A DNA stretch of 11,526 bases, taken from the NCBI GenBank assembly GCA_019114645.1, contig DXFC01000246.1, forward strand, positions 1-11,526. The letters are read 5' to 3'. The notes under the pieces were generated by a model. That model made no database searches. It was not told where the DNA came from and saw only the letters and a list, made by a program, of their open reading frames with translations. The DNA is from Candidatus Halomonas stercoripullorum (GTDB taxonomy: Bacteria; Pseudomonadota; Gammaproteobacteria; Pseudomonadales; Halomonadaceae). Position 1 is the stretch's first letter; each line of letters opens with the position of its first letter. Below, piece after piece: positions 1 to 5,033 of the stretch. The translations under genes were made by a program, and so were the position numbers.

Positions 1-157
1 GGGTGTTGATCTGGGAGACCTGCGTTACAGCATCGGTGTGGGCCTTTCCTGGCTGACTCCCGTAGGGCCGCTGACCTTCAGTATCGCCGAACCACTCAAT
101 GACGAAAGTGGTGACGATACCCAGTTCTTCCAATTCTCGCTGGGTCAGACATTCTGA
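1..157 (+). CDS. bamA: Outer membrane protein assembly factor BamA, C-terminal end (partial)
   Basis: The reading frame enters at base 2 and stops with TGA at 155-157, giving 51 visible residues; the rest lies left of the window. BamA is the outer-membrane beta-barrel subunit of the BAM complex, which folds and inserts other barrel proteins. The visible part is the end of the barrel: the GLSWLTPVGPLTFSIAEPLN segment is typical of the last strands of BamA (Omp85 family), and the chain ends in FQFSLGQTF, an alternating strand with the terminal aromatic residue of outer-membrane barrels. Its position directly before skp, lpxD and fabZ is the classical bamA-skp-lpxD-fabZ order. The gap to skp is only 25 bp with no terminator visible, so co-transcription is likely. 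Identity rests on this short tail plus context. Confidence 0.93.
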   Translation, partial: GVDLGDLRYSIGVGLSWLTPVGPLTFSIAEPLNDESGDDTQFFQFSLGQTF

Positions 158-182
158 TTCGGCCTGCCAGGAGCAATTTTTC

Positions 183-686
183 ATGCGCAAGTTTACTGCT
201 GCACTGAGCTTTGGCCTGTTGGCTGCCTTGGCGCTACCGGCGCTAGGCAACGATGTGGCCGTATTGGACTGGCGTCAGGCCTTGTTGGCTTCGGATGCGG
301 CTCAGCGCTCCATGCAGGAGCTGGACAATCGCCTGGCTGGGCAGCAGCAGGAAGCGCAGACGCTGGGAGAGGAGCTGTCACGGCTGCAGCAACGCTTGCA
401 GCAAGAGGGCCAGAACCTGCCCGACGCCGAACGCCAGTCACTGATCCAGGAGTTTCAGCAGAAGGGGAGTCGTTTCGAGCAGCTGCGGCAACAGCTGATG
501 GAGGAGCAGATGCGCGCCGAGCAGACCTTCCTCCAGCAGGCGGAACCAAAACTGGAGCAGGCAGTCGAGCAGGTGATATCCCGCCATGGAGTCGCCGTGT
601 TGGTGGAGCCTCAAGGCGTGCTGCACTCGGATCGGGACTTGCCCAATCTGACCGGCGAAGTGGTCGAAATCCTCAACTCTCTTTAA
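183..686 (+). CDS. skp: Periplasmic chaperone Skp (OmpH family)
   Basis: Predicted 167 residues, close to the E. coli length of 161. Skp is a trimeric periplasmic chaperone that holds unfolded outer-membrane proteins on their way to the BAM complex. I start it at the ATG at 183, not at an in-frame ATG at 99, because 183 has an AGGAG site at 169-173 and begins a clean signal peptide: MRK, a hydrophobic stretch at residues 4-20, and likely cleavage near ALG/ND (residues 20-24). The 99 start would lie inside bamA and bury the signal. Mature residues about 45-125 are very rich in Q, E, L and R with heptad-like spacing, matching the long coiled-coil tentacles of Skp. The C-terminal part (ILVEP-like VAVLVEPQGVLHSD, then DLTGEV-like ending) matches the trimerising beta body. 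It is preceded by bamA and followed after 48 bp by lpxD. Confidence 0.93.
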   Translation: MRKFTAALSFGLLAALALPALGNDVAVLDWRQALLASDAAQRSMQELDNRLAGQQQEAQTLGEELSRLQQRLQQEGQNLPDAERQSLIQEFQQKGSRFEQLRQQLMEEQMRAEQTFLQQAEPKLEQAVEQVISRHGVAVLVEPQGVLHSDRDLPNLTGEVVEILNSL

Positions 687-734
687 TGATCCACGGTGGC
701 AGGGTGCCGCCGTTTGCTGTCGCGACAGGTAGCC

Positions 735-1775
735 ATGACGTTTCCAGCTTCTTCTGGGTACACCCTGGCCGAACTGGCCACAAGACTTGATGCCCGCCTG
801 GTGGGCGACGGTACGCTGCATATTCGCGGCCTGGCGACACTCAAGGCTGCAGAGCCTGATCAAATAGCCTTTGTTGCCAACCGCTCTTATCTCAAGGAGT
901 TGTCTGGCACCCGGGCCGGGGCGGTATTGCTGCACCCTGAGCATGCCTCTGCCTGCCCGGTAGCCCGTCTGGAGCTGGCCAACCCCTACCTTGCTTATGC
1001 CCGGCTGTCGCAGCTCTTTGATCCGGTATTGTCAGCGCCCCAGGGGGAGATTCACCCAACGGCCGTGGTGGCCGATGACGTGGCCCTGGGAGCGGAAGTC
1101 GAGATTGGCCCCCATGCGGTGATTGAGGCCGGCGCCGAGCTGGGTGACCGGGTGGTGGTGGGTGCCGGTTGCTTTGTCGGTGCCGGTTCACGCATTGGTG
1201 CGCAATCGCTATTGCACGCCAATGTTACGGTCAGCCACGGGGTCACTATTGGCCAGCGTGCGATATTGCATAGTGGCAGTGTGATCGGTGCTGACGGCTT
1301 TGGCTTTGCCCATGACGGCAGTCGCTGGCACAAGATTGCCCAATTGGGGGGTGTGGTGCTGGGCGATGATGTCGAGGTAGGCAGTTGCTCCAGTATTGAT
1401 CGGGGAGCCCTTGACGATACCGTGATTGGCAATGACGTAAAGATCGACAGCCAGGTCCAGATTGCCCATAACGTACGCATTGGCGATCACTCGGCGCTGG
1501 CCGGCTGTGTCGGTATCGCCGGATCGACCCAGGTAGGAAGCAACTGCATGTTGGGTGGCGGCGTGGGTCTTGCCGGGCACTTGACGATCTGCGATGGCGT
1601 CCATGTTACCGGAATGAGCCTGGTCACCAACTCGATCCATGAGCCGGGCGTCTACTCCTCGGGTACCGGCGCCATGGCCAATGCCCAATGGCGCAAGAAT
1701 GCGGTGCGTTTCAAGCAGCTCGATGATATGGCGCGACGCCTGGCCCGTCTCGAGAAGCGCACCCCGGAGGGTTGA
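735..1775 (+). CDS. lpxD: UDP-3-O-(3-hydroxyacyl)glucosamine N-acyltransferase LpxD
   Basis: Predicted 346 residues (E. coli 341). LpxD adds the second 3-hydroxyacyl chain, from acyl-ACP, to the 2-amino group of UDP-3-O-acyl-glucosamine in the cytoplasm, the third step of lipid A synthesis. Residues 1-100 form the N-terminal uridine-binding domain (YTLAELATRL... RGLATLKAAEPDQIAFVAN). Residues about 105-310 are left-handed beta-helix hexapeptide repeats (for example IGPHAVI, IGADGFGFAHDG, SSIDRGALDDTVIG). A helical C-terminus follows (residues 320-346). His245 in QIAHNV is the expected catalytic histidine (His239 in E. coli). I chose the ATG at 735, which has an AGG at 727-729 and gives the family N-terminus; an upstream in-frame GTG at 696 would add 13 unmatched residues. 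It lies 48 bp after skp, with no promoter recognised between them. Confidence 0.96.
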   Translation: MTFPASSGYTLAELATRLDARLVGDGTLHIRGLATLKAAEPDQIAFVANRSYLKELSGTRAGAVLLHPEHASACPVARLELANPYLAYARLSQLFDPVLSAPQGEIHPTAVVADDVALGAEVEIGPHAVIEAGAELGDRVVVGAGCFVGAGSRIGAQSLLHANVTVSHGVTIGQRAILHSGSVIGADGFGFAHDGSRWHKIAQLGGVVLGDDVEVGSCSSIDRGALDDTVIGNDVKIDSQVQIAHNVRIGDHSALAGCVGIAGSTQVGSNCMLGGGVGLAGHLTICDGVHVTGMSLVTNSIHEPGVYSSGTGAMANAQWRKNAVRFKQLDDMARRLARLEKRTPEG

Positions 1776-1799
1776 GACACCATCAGGCGGCGCTATAAT
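1772..1799 (+). promoter_or_regulatory. Candidate sigma-70 promoter for fabZ-lpxA-lpxB
   Basis: TTGAGA (1772-1777) and TATAAT (1794-1799) are separated by 16 bp, matching the -35 and -10 consensus at five and six positions respectively. The -35 element overlaps the lpxD stop codon (TGA at 1773-1775). Transcription would start near 1806 and give a leader of about 90 nt before fabZ. A perfect -10 placed exactly in the largest gap of the lipid A cluster makes this unlikely to be chance, but activity is inferred. Confidence 0.72.
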
Positions 1800-1827
1800 T
1801 CACGCCAGCCTTGAGCAGGCATTTTTC

Positions 1828-1873
1828 GGGAAGCCAAGGGTGACGTCATGTTTTATGGGCGCACAGGCTTCCC
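1828..1873 (+). other. Inverted repeat / possible stem-loop in the fabZ leader
   Basis: GGGAAGCC (1828-1835) and GGCTTCCC (1866-1873) are perfect 8-bp reverse complements with a 30-nt spacer. The spacer holds an 8-bp palindrome, TGACGTCA (1841-1848). The repeat falls between the candidate promoter start near 1806 and the fabZ Shine-Dalgarno site at 1885-1890. No T tract follows, so it does not look like a terminator. It could be an RNA hairpin affecting translation or an operator; the role is unknown. Confidence 0.5.
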
Positions 1874-1904
1874 TACTTCATTTCAGAGGTCGCTACGATG
1901 GTAA
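1848..1904 (+). CDS. Possible 18-codon leader ORF overlapping the fabZ start
   Basis: An ATG at 1848 preceded by AAGGG (1836-1840, spacing 7) opens an 18-codon frame, MFYGRTGFPTSFQRSLRW, stopping at TAA 1902-1904. The stop lies just past the fabZ ATG (1898-1900), so ribosomes ending here could re-initiate at fabZ. It is too short to test by composition and has no recognised relatives. It is listed because of the ribosome site and the stop/start overlap; it may be chance. Confidence 0.25.
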   Translation: MFYGRTGFPTSFQRSLRW

Positions 1905-2341
1905 TGGACATCAACGAGATTCGTGAATACCTGCCGCACCGGTACCCTTTTTTGCTGATTGACCGGGTAACGGAACTGAGCCTCGGCGAATCCATCGTTG
2001 CTTACAAGAACGTCAGTATCAACGAACCGTTTTTCAATGGTCACTTCCCCCACCATCCGATCATGCCGGGCGTGCTGGTGCTCGAAGCACTAGCGCAGGC
2101 TTGCGGTATTCTGGGCTTCAAAACCGTCAACAAGCTACCTGCCGATGGCTATGTCTATTATCTTGTCGGTAGTGACAACGTGCGTTTCAAGCGGCCGGTA
2201 ATGCCGGGGGATCGTCTGGTTCTGTCAGCGCAAGTCGAGCGTGAAAAGCGTGGCATCTGGAAGTTTGCCTGCCATGCTACCGTTGACGATGAATTGGTCT
2301 GCGAGGCGATTATCATTTGTGCCGAGAGGAAGGTTTCTTGA
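1898..2341 (+). CDS. fabZ: 3-hydroxyacyl-[acyl-carrier-protein] dehydratase FabZ
   Basis: Predicted 147 residues, the usual FabZ size. FabZ removes water from 3-hydroxyacyl-ACP to give trans-2-enoyl-ACP in the fatty-acid elongation cycle, in the cytoplasm, as a hotdog-fold enzyme. The sequence shows the family signatures HRYPFLLIDR (residues 14-23) and the active-site block GHFPHHPIMPGVLVLEALAQ, with catalytic His49 and Glu63. The start at 1898 is favoured over an in-frame ATG at 1904 because AGAGGT at 1885-1890 is spaced 7 nt from it. The gene has its own strong candidate promoter at 1772-1799. Its TGA stop (2339-2341) overlaps the TTG start of lpxA. Because FabZ and LpxA draw on the same 3-hydroxyacyl-ACP, this linkage helps balance phospholipid and lipid A synthesis (known for the family). 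Confidence 0.97.
   Translation: MVMDINEIREYLPHRYPFLLIDRVTELSLGESIVAYKNVSINEPFFNGHFPHHPIMPGVLVLEALAQACGILGFKTVNKLPADGYVYYLVGSDNVRFKRPVMPGDRLVLSAQVEREKRGIWKFACHATVDDELVCEAIIICAERKVS
2324..2340 (+). promoter_or_regulatory. Ribosome binding site that fixes a TTG start for lpxA
   Basis: The purine-rich run GAGAGGAAGG (2324-2333) inside the last fabZ codons sits 4 nt before TTG at 2338-2340 (7-8 nt measured from its AGAGG core). The TTG overlaps the fabZ stop TGA (2339-2341) as TTGA. No ATG or GTG is available near the family N-terminus MIHSTAIVDP, so this TTG is the best start and translation is probably coupled to fabZ. Confidence 0.75.
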
Positions 2342-3105
2342 TACATTCCACCGCCATCGTCGACCCCGGAGCACGCCTGGCCGAAAATGTCGAGGTTGGG
2401 CCCTACAGCGTGATCGGAGCCGATGTCGAGATTGGCCCTGGCAGCCGTATCGGGCCGCACGTAGTCATCAAGGGCCCCACGGTGCTGGGTGCGCGCACGC
2501 GGATCTTTCAGTTCGCTTCCGTGGGAGAAGATTGCCAGGACAAGAAGTATGCCGGTGAGCCGACACGTCTGGTCATGGGCGATGACAACGTGGTGCGAGA
2601 GGGGGCTACCCTGCATCGTGGTACCGTTCAGGATCGTGGCGAAACCACCATCGGTTCGCGTAACCTGTTCATGGCCTATGTACATGTCGGCCACGACTGT
2701 GTCATCGGCAACGACTGTATCCTGGCCAATCAGGTGACGCTGGCCGGCCACGTCACGCTCGGCGATTTCGCCATCCTGGGTGGATTGTCGGCTATCCACC
2801 AGTTCTGTTATTTCGGTGCGCACGCCATGGCCGGTGGTGGTTCGATTATCACCAAGGATACGCCCGCCTTTGTCATGATCAACGGCAATCCGGCCCGGGT
2901 GCATGGCCTCAACTCTGTCGGTCTCAAGCGGCGCGGCTTCTCGCCCGAGGCGATCAAGGCGCTCAATGAGTGTTACCGCCTGGTCTATCGACAGCAGTTG
3001 ACCGTTGCTCAGGCACTGGAGGAGATCCGCAGCCGCTTTACGCTCCCCGAAACCGAGGCCTTTGCGGCTTCCATTGATGTTTCGACGCGCGGAATTATTC
3101 GCTAA
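2338..3105 (+). CDS. lpxA: Acyl-ACP--UDP-N-acetylglucosamine O-acyltransferase LpxA
   Basis: Predicted 255 residues from a TTG start (E. coli 262). LpxA transfers a 3-hydroxyacyl chain from ACP to the 3-OH of UDP-GlcNAc, the first, readily reversible step of lipid A synthesis. The protein is mostly left-handed beta-helix hexapeptide repeats (residues about 3-185, e.g. IHSTAIVDP, VEVGPYSVIG, TVLGARTRIFQFAS), then an alpha-helical C-terminus with LKRRGFSPEAI and a conserved STRGIIR ending. YAGEPTR (71-77) and HRGTVQ (93-98) are family motifs. His119 in HVGHDC is the expected catalytic base (His125 in E. coli). At the acyl-length position equivalent to E. coli Gly173 this protein has Gly167 (MAGGGS). 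The start overlaps the fabZ stop; lpxB follows after 23 bp. An in-frame TTG at 2317 would add seven unmatched residues and is less likely. Confidence 0.96.
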   Translation: MIHSTAIVDPGARLAENVEVGPYSVIGADVEIGPGSRIGPHVVIKGPTVLGARTRIFQFASVGEDCQDKKYAGEPTRLVMGDDNVVREGATLHRGTVQDRGETTIGSRNLFMAYVHVGHDCVIGNDCILANQVTLAGHVTLGDFAILGGLSAIHQFCYFGAHAMAGGGSIITKDTPAFVMINGNPARVHGLNSVGLKRRGFSPEAIKALNECYRLVYRQQLTVAQALEEIRSRFTLPETEAFAASIDVSTRGIIR

Positions 3106-3128
3106 AACATCTCGCCAGTGAGTCTGAC

Positions 3129-4346
3129 ATGAGCCAGCTTGCACGCGTCTATATCGTGGCCGGAGAGATGTCCGGTGATCTGCTGGGTGCCAGCCTCATG
3201 CAGGCGCTCAAGGCGCGTTATCCGCAAATAGAATTCCGTGGTATTGGTGGGCCGGGTATGATCGCGGCGGGAATCGACAGCCGTTTTCCGCTGGAGACGC
3301 TGTCGGTGATGGGGCTGGTGGAAGTGGTCAAGCACCTGCCGCAGCTGCTCCGTGTGCGCCGGGCGCTACGCGAGGATGCACTAGCCTGGAAGCCGGACGT
3401 GATGATCGGTATCGATGCGCCCGACTTCAATCTCGGCCTGGAGCGCCAACTGCGCGAAGCGGGCTTGACCACGATGCACTACGTCAGCCCCTCGGTTTGG
3501 GCCTGGCGTCAGGGGCGGGTGAAAGGCATTGTCCGCGCAGTGGATGCCATGCTGGCCCTGTTGCCCTTCGAGGCTGCCTTCTATGAGCAGCACGGGCTGC
3601 CGGTGGCTTTCGTCGGGCACCCTCTGGCGGATGAGTTGCCGCTGGTGACTGACCGTGAGGGTACGCGCATTGAGCTGGGATTATCACCCAGCGCGCCGGT
3701 GCTGGCTGTATTGCCCGGCTCCCGTGCCAACGAGATTCGCTTTCTTGGGGCTACCTTCCTCGATACGGCAGAGCGTCTGTGCCGCGAGCGTCCGGCGCTG
3801 CAGGTACTGATTCCGGCAGCCAACCCGCTGCGACGGGTACAGCTCGAAGCGCTGTTGGCCCAACGGCCCGGGCTTGAAAGACACGTTATCCTGCTGGATG
3901 GGCAGGCACGTCAGGCCATGGTGGCGAGCGATGCGGTTCTGCTTGCTTCAGGCACGGCGGCACTGGAGGCCATGCTCTGTCACCGCTCGATGCTGGTGGC
4001 TTATCGCATGGCACCGATTACGCACTGGCTGGCGCGCCGCCTGGTCAAGACCCCATGGATTTCGCTGCCCAACCTGATTGCCCAGGAAACGTTGGTGCCC
4101 GAACTGATTCAGGATGCGGTGACGCCTGAAAAGCTGGCCGGGCAGCTGGGCAGTATGCTGGATGACGGTGAGGCGCGTGCTGCGCTGGAGCAGCGCTTTG
4201 CCACGCTGCATGCTGAATTGCAGCGAAATGCCAGTGTCCGGGCAGTAGAAGCCATTGAAGCGGTAGTGGCGGGACGGCCCTTGCCGGCTTCGGTGACCAG
4301 CACCGTTAAAAAGTATGAGACGATTCGGAGAGCAGGCAGTGAGTGA
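3129..4346 (+). CDS. lpxB: Lipid-A-disaccharide synthase LpxB
   Basis: Predicted 405 residues. LpxB is a membrane-associated GT19-family glycosyltransferase that joins UDP-2,3-diacylglucosamine and lipid X into the lipid A disaccharide. Visible signatures are AGEMSGDLLGASLM (residues 11-24), GIDAPDFN (94-101, containing the essential aspartate region), YVSPSVWAWRQGR (118-130), GHPLADELP, LPGSRANEI and SGTAALEA near the UDP-binding site. The ATG at 3129 gives the normal N-terminus, although its Shine-Dalgarno site is weak. The E. coli protein is 382 residues; here the conserved part ends around residue 382 (AVVAG) and about 23 extra residues follow, rich in charged and small residues. That tail runs over the start of rnhB. 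It lies 23 bp after lpxA, so it is probably in the same transcript. Confidence 0.96.
   Translation: MSQLARVYIVAGEMSGDLLGASLMQALKARYPQIEFRGIGGPGMIAAGIDSRFPLETLSVMGLVEVVKHLPQLLRVRRALREDALAWKPDVMIGIDAPDFNLGLERQLREAGLTTMHYVSPSVWAWRQGRVKGIVRAVDAMLALLPFEAAFYEQHGLPVAFVGHPLADELPLVTDREGTRIELGLSPSAPVLAVLPGSRANEIRFLGATFLDTAERLCRERPALQVLIPAANPLRRVQLEALLAQRPGLERHVILLDGQARQAMVASDAVLLASGTAALEAMLCHRSMLVAYRMAPITHWLARRLVKTPWISLPNLIAQETLVPELIQDAVTPEKLAGQLGSMLDDGEARAALEQRFATLHAELQRNASVRAVEAIEAVVAGRPLPASVTSTVKKYETIRRAGSE
4327..4341 (+). promoter_or_regulatory. Ribosome binding site supporting a GTG start for rnhB
   Basis: GGAG at 4327-4330 stands 8 nt before GTG at 4339-4341, within the last codons of lpxB. The alternative in-frame ATG at 4315 has only TTAAAAAG before it and no Shine-Dalgarno match. 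This decides the start toward GTG, though an in-frame ATG at 4357 remains possible. Confidence 0.55.
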
Positions 4347-4950
4347 CATCCAGTCGATGCCGCTGGTTATAGACTATCAGGGACATATGCTGGCCGGCAT
4401 CGATGAGGTGGGGCGGGGGCCGCTGATCGGGTCGGTGGTTGCAGCGGCGGTGATCCTCGACCCGATGCAGCCTATTGCGGGGCTGAACGACTCGAAGAAG
4501 CTCACCCCGCAGCGCCGTCTGGAGCTTGATGTCGAGATTCGTGCCAAGGCGCTTGCATTCGCTGTGGGCGAGGCGAGTCATGCCGAGGTCGATGAGCTTA
4601 ATATCTACCATGCCACCCATCTGGCGATGCGCCGTGCCATCGATGGCTTGCCACTTGCACCGGAGTACCTGCTGGTGGACGGCAATCGGTTGCCCGGGCA
4701 TCATGTTCGGGGCCAGGCGGTGGTGAAAGGGGATGCCCGACATCCAGCCATTGGCGCAGCTTCAATACTGGCCAAGGTCGCGCGCGACGCTCAAATGATA
4801 GCGCTTGATAGTCGCTATCCCGAGTACGGCTTTGCGCGCCACAAAGGTTACGCCACCCGCGAGCACCTGGAGGCCCTTGAGCGTCTCGGGGCCTTGCCCG
4901 AGCATCGCCGTTCATTTGCCCCGCTCAAAAGGCAGTTCGAACTGCTCTAA
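4339..4950 (+). CDS. rnhB: Ribonuclease HII
   Basis: Predicted 203 residues from GTG at 4339. RNase HII cleaves the RNA strand of RNA-DNA hybrids and starts removal of single ribonucleotides misinserted by DNA polymerase. The motif AGIDEVGRGP carries Asp22 and Glu23; DGN gives Asp114 and KGD gives Asp132, with the 18-residue spacing seen between E. coli Asp108 and Asp126, so all four metal-binding acids (D-E-D-D) are present. LNDSKKL (49-55), PAIGAASILAKVARD (136-150), HKGY and HRRSFAP are further family signatures. The start overlaps lpxB by 8 bp; alternative starts are ATG 4315 (211 residues) and ATG 4357. Its place between lpxB and dnaE is the usual gammaproteobacterial order and suggests translation coupled to lpxB. 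Confidence 0.94.
   Translation: MSDIQSMPLVIDYQGHMLAGIDEVGRGPLIGSVVAAAVILDPMQPIAGLNDSKKLTPQRRLELDVEIRAKALAFAVGEASHAEVDELNIYHATHLAMRRAIDGLPLAPEYLLVDGNRLPGHHVRGQAVVKGDARHPAIGAASILAKVARDAQMIALDSRYPEYGFARHKGYATREHLEALERLGALPEHRRSFAPLKRQFELL
4932..4945. repeat. 14-bp perfect palindrome at the 3' end of rnhB
   Basis: GCAGTTCGAACTGC reads the same on both strands and covers the last sense codons of rnhB. As RNA it could form a 5-bp stem with a UCGA loop, followed by a pyrimidine-rich stretch (CTCTAATTGCTTCTTTCT) that is not a true T tract. It could be a weak terminator, a protein site, or chance within the conserved RxFE-type ending. Confidence 0.35.
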
Positions 4951-4984
4951 TTGCTTCTTTCTGCCGCCATGCTCCCGCTGCCGT

Positions 4985-5012
4985 GGGTTCATTCACCGCT
5001 GGGGTTCATTCA
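4985..5012 (+). repeat. 11-bp direct repeat in the dnaE leader
   Basis: GGGTTCATTCA occurs at 4985-4995 and again at 5002-5012, a 17-bp period, in the 83-bp gap between rnhB and dnaE. The second copy ends 21 bp before the dnaE ATG. No convincing -10/-35 pair is visible next to it. It may be a tandem duplication or a binding site; function is unknown. Confidence 0.55.
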
Positions 5013-5033
5013 ACAGCAAGCTTTGAGTTCGTC

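Noticed and set aside
99..182. Upstream extension of skp from ATG at 99
   Set aside because: It would place the clear signal peptide 28 residues inside the protein and overlap bamA; AGGAG supports 183.
1639..1926. Open frame bridging the lpxD end and fabZ start
   Set aside because: It overlaps conserved lpxD codons out of frame and has no motif. Only the separate 18-codon frame at 1848 has a plausible ribosome site.
2158..3144. Antisense open frame (328 codons) opposite fabZ and lpxA
   Set aside because: Same cause: shadow of conserved genes. The translation shows no family features and crosses two true genes.
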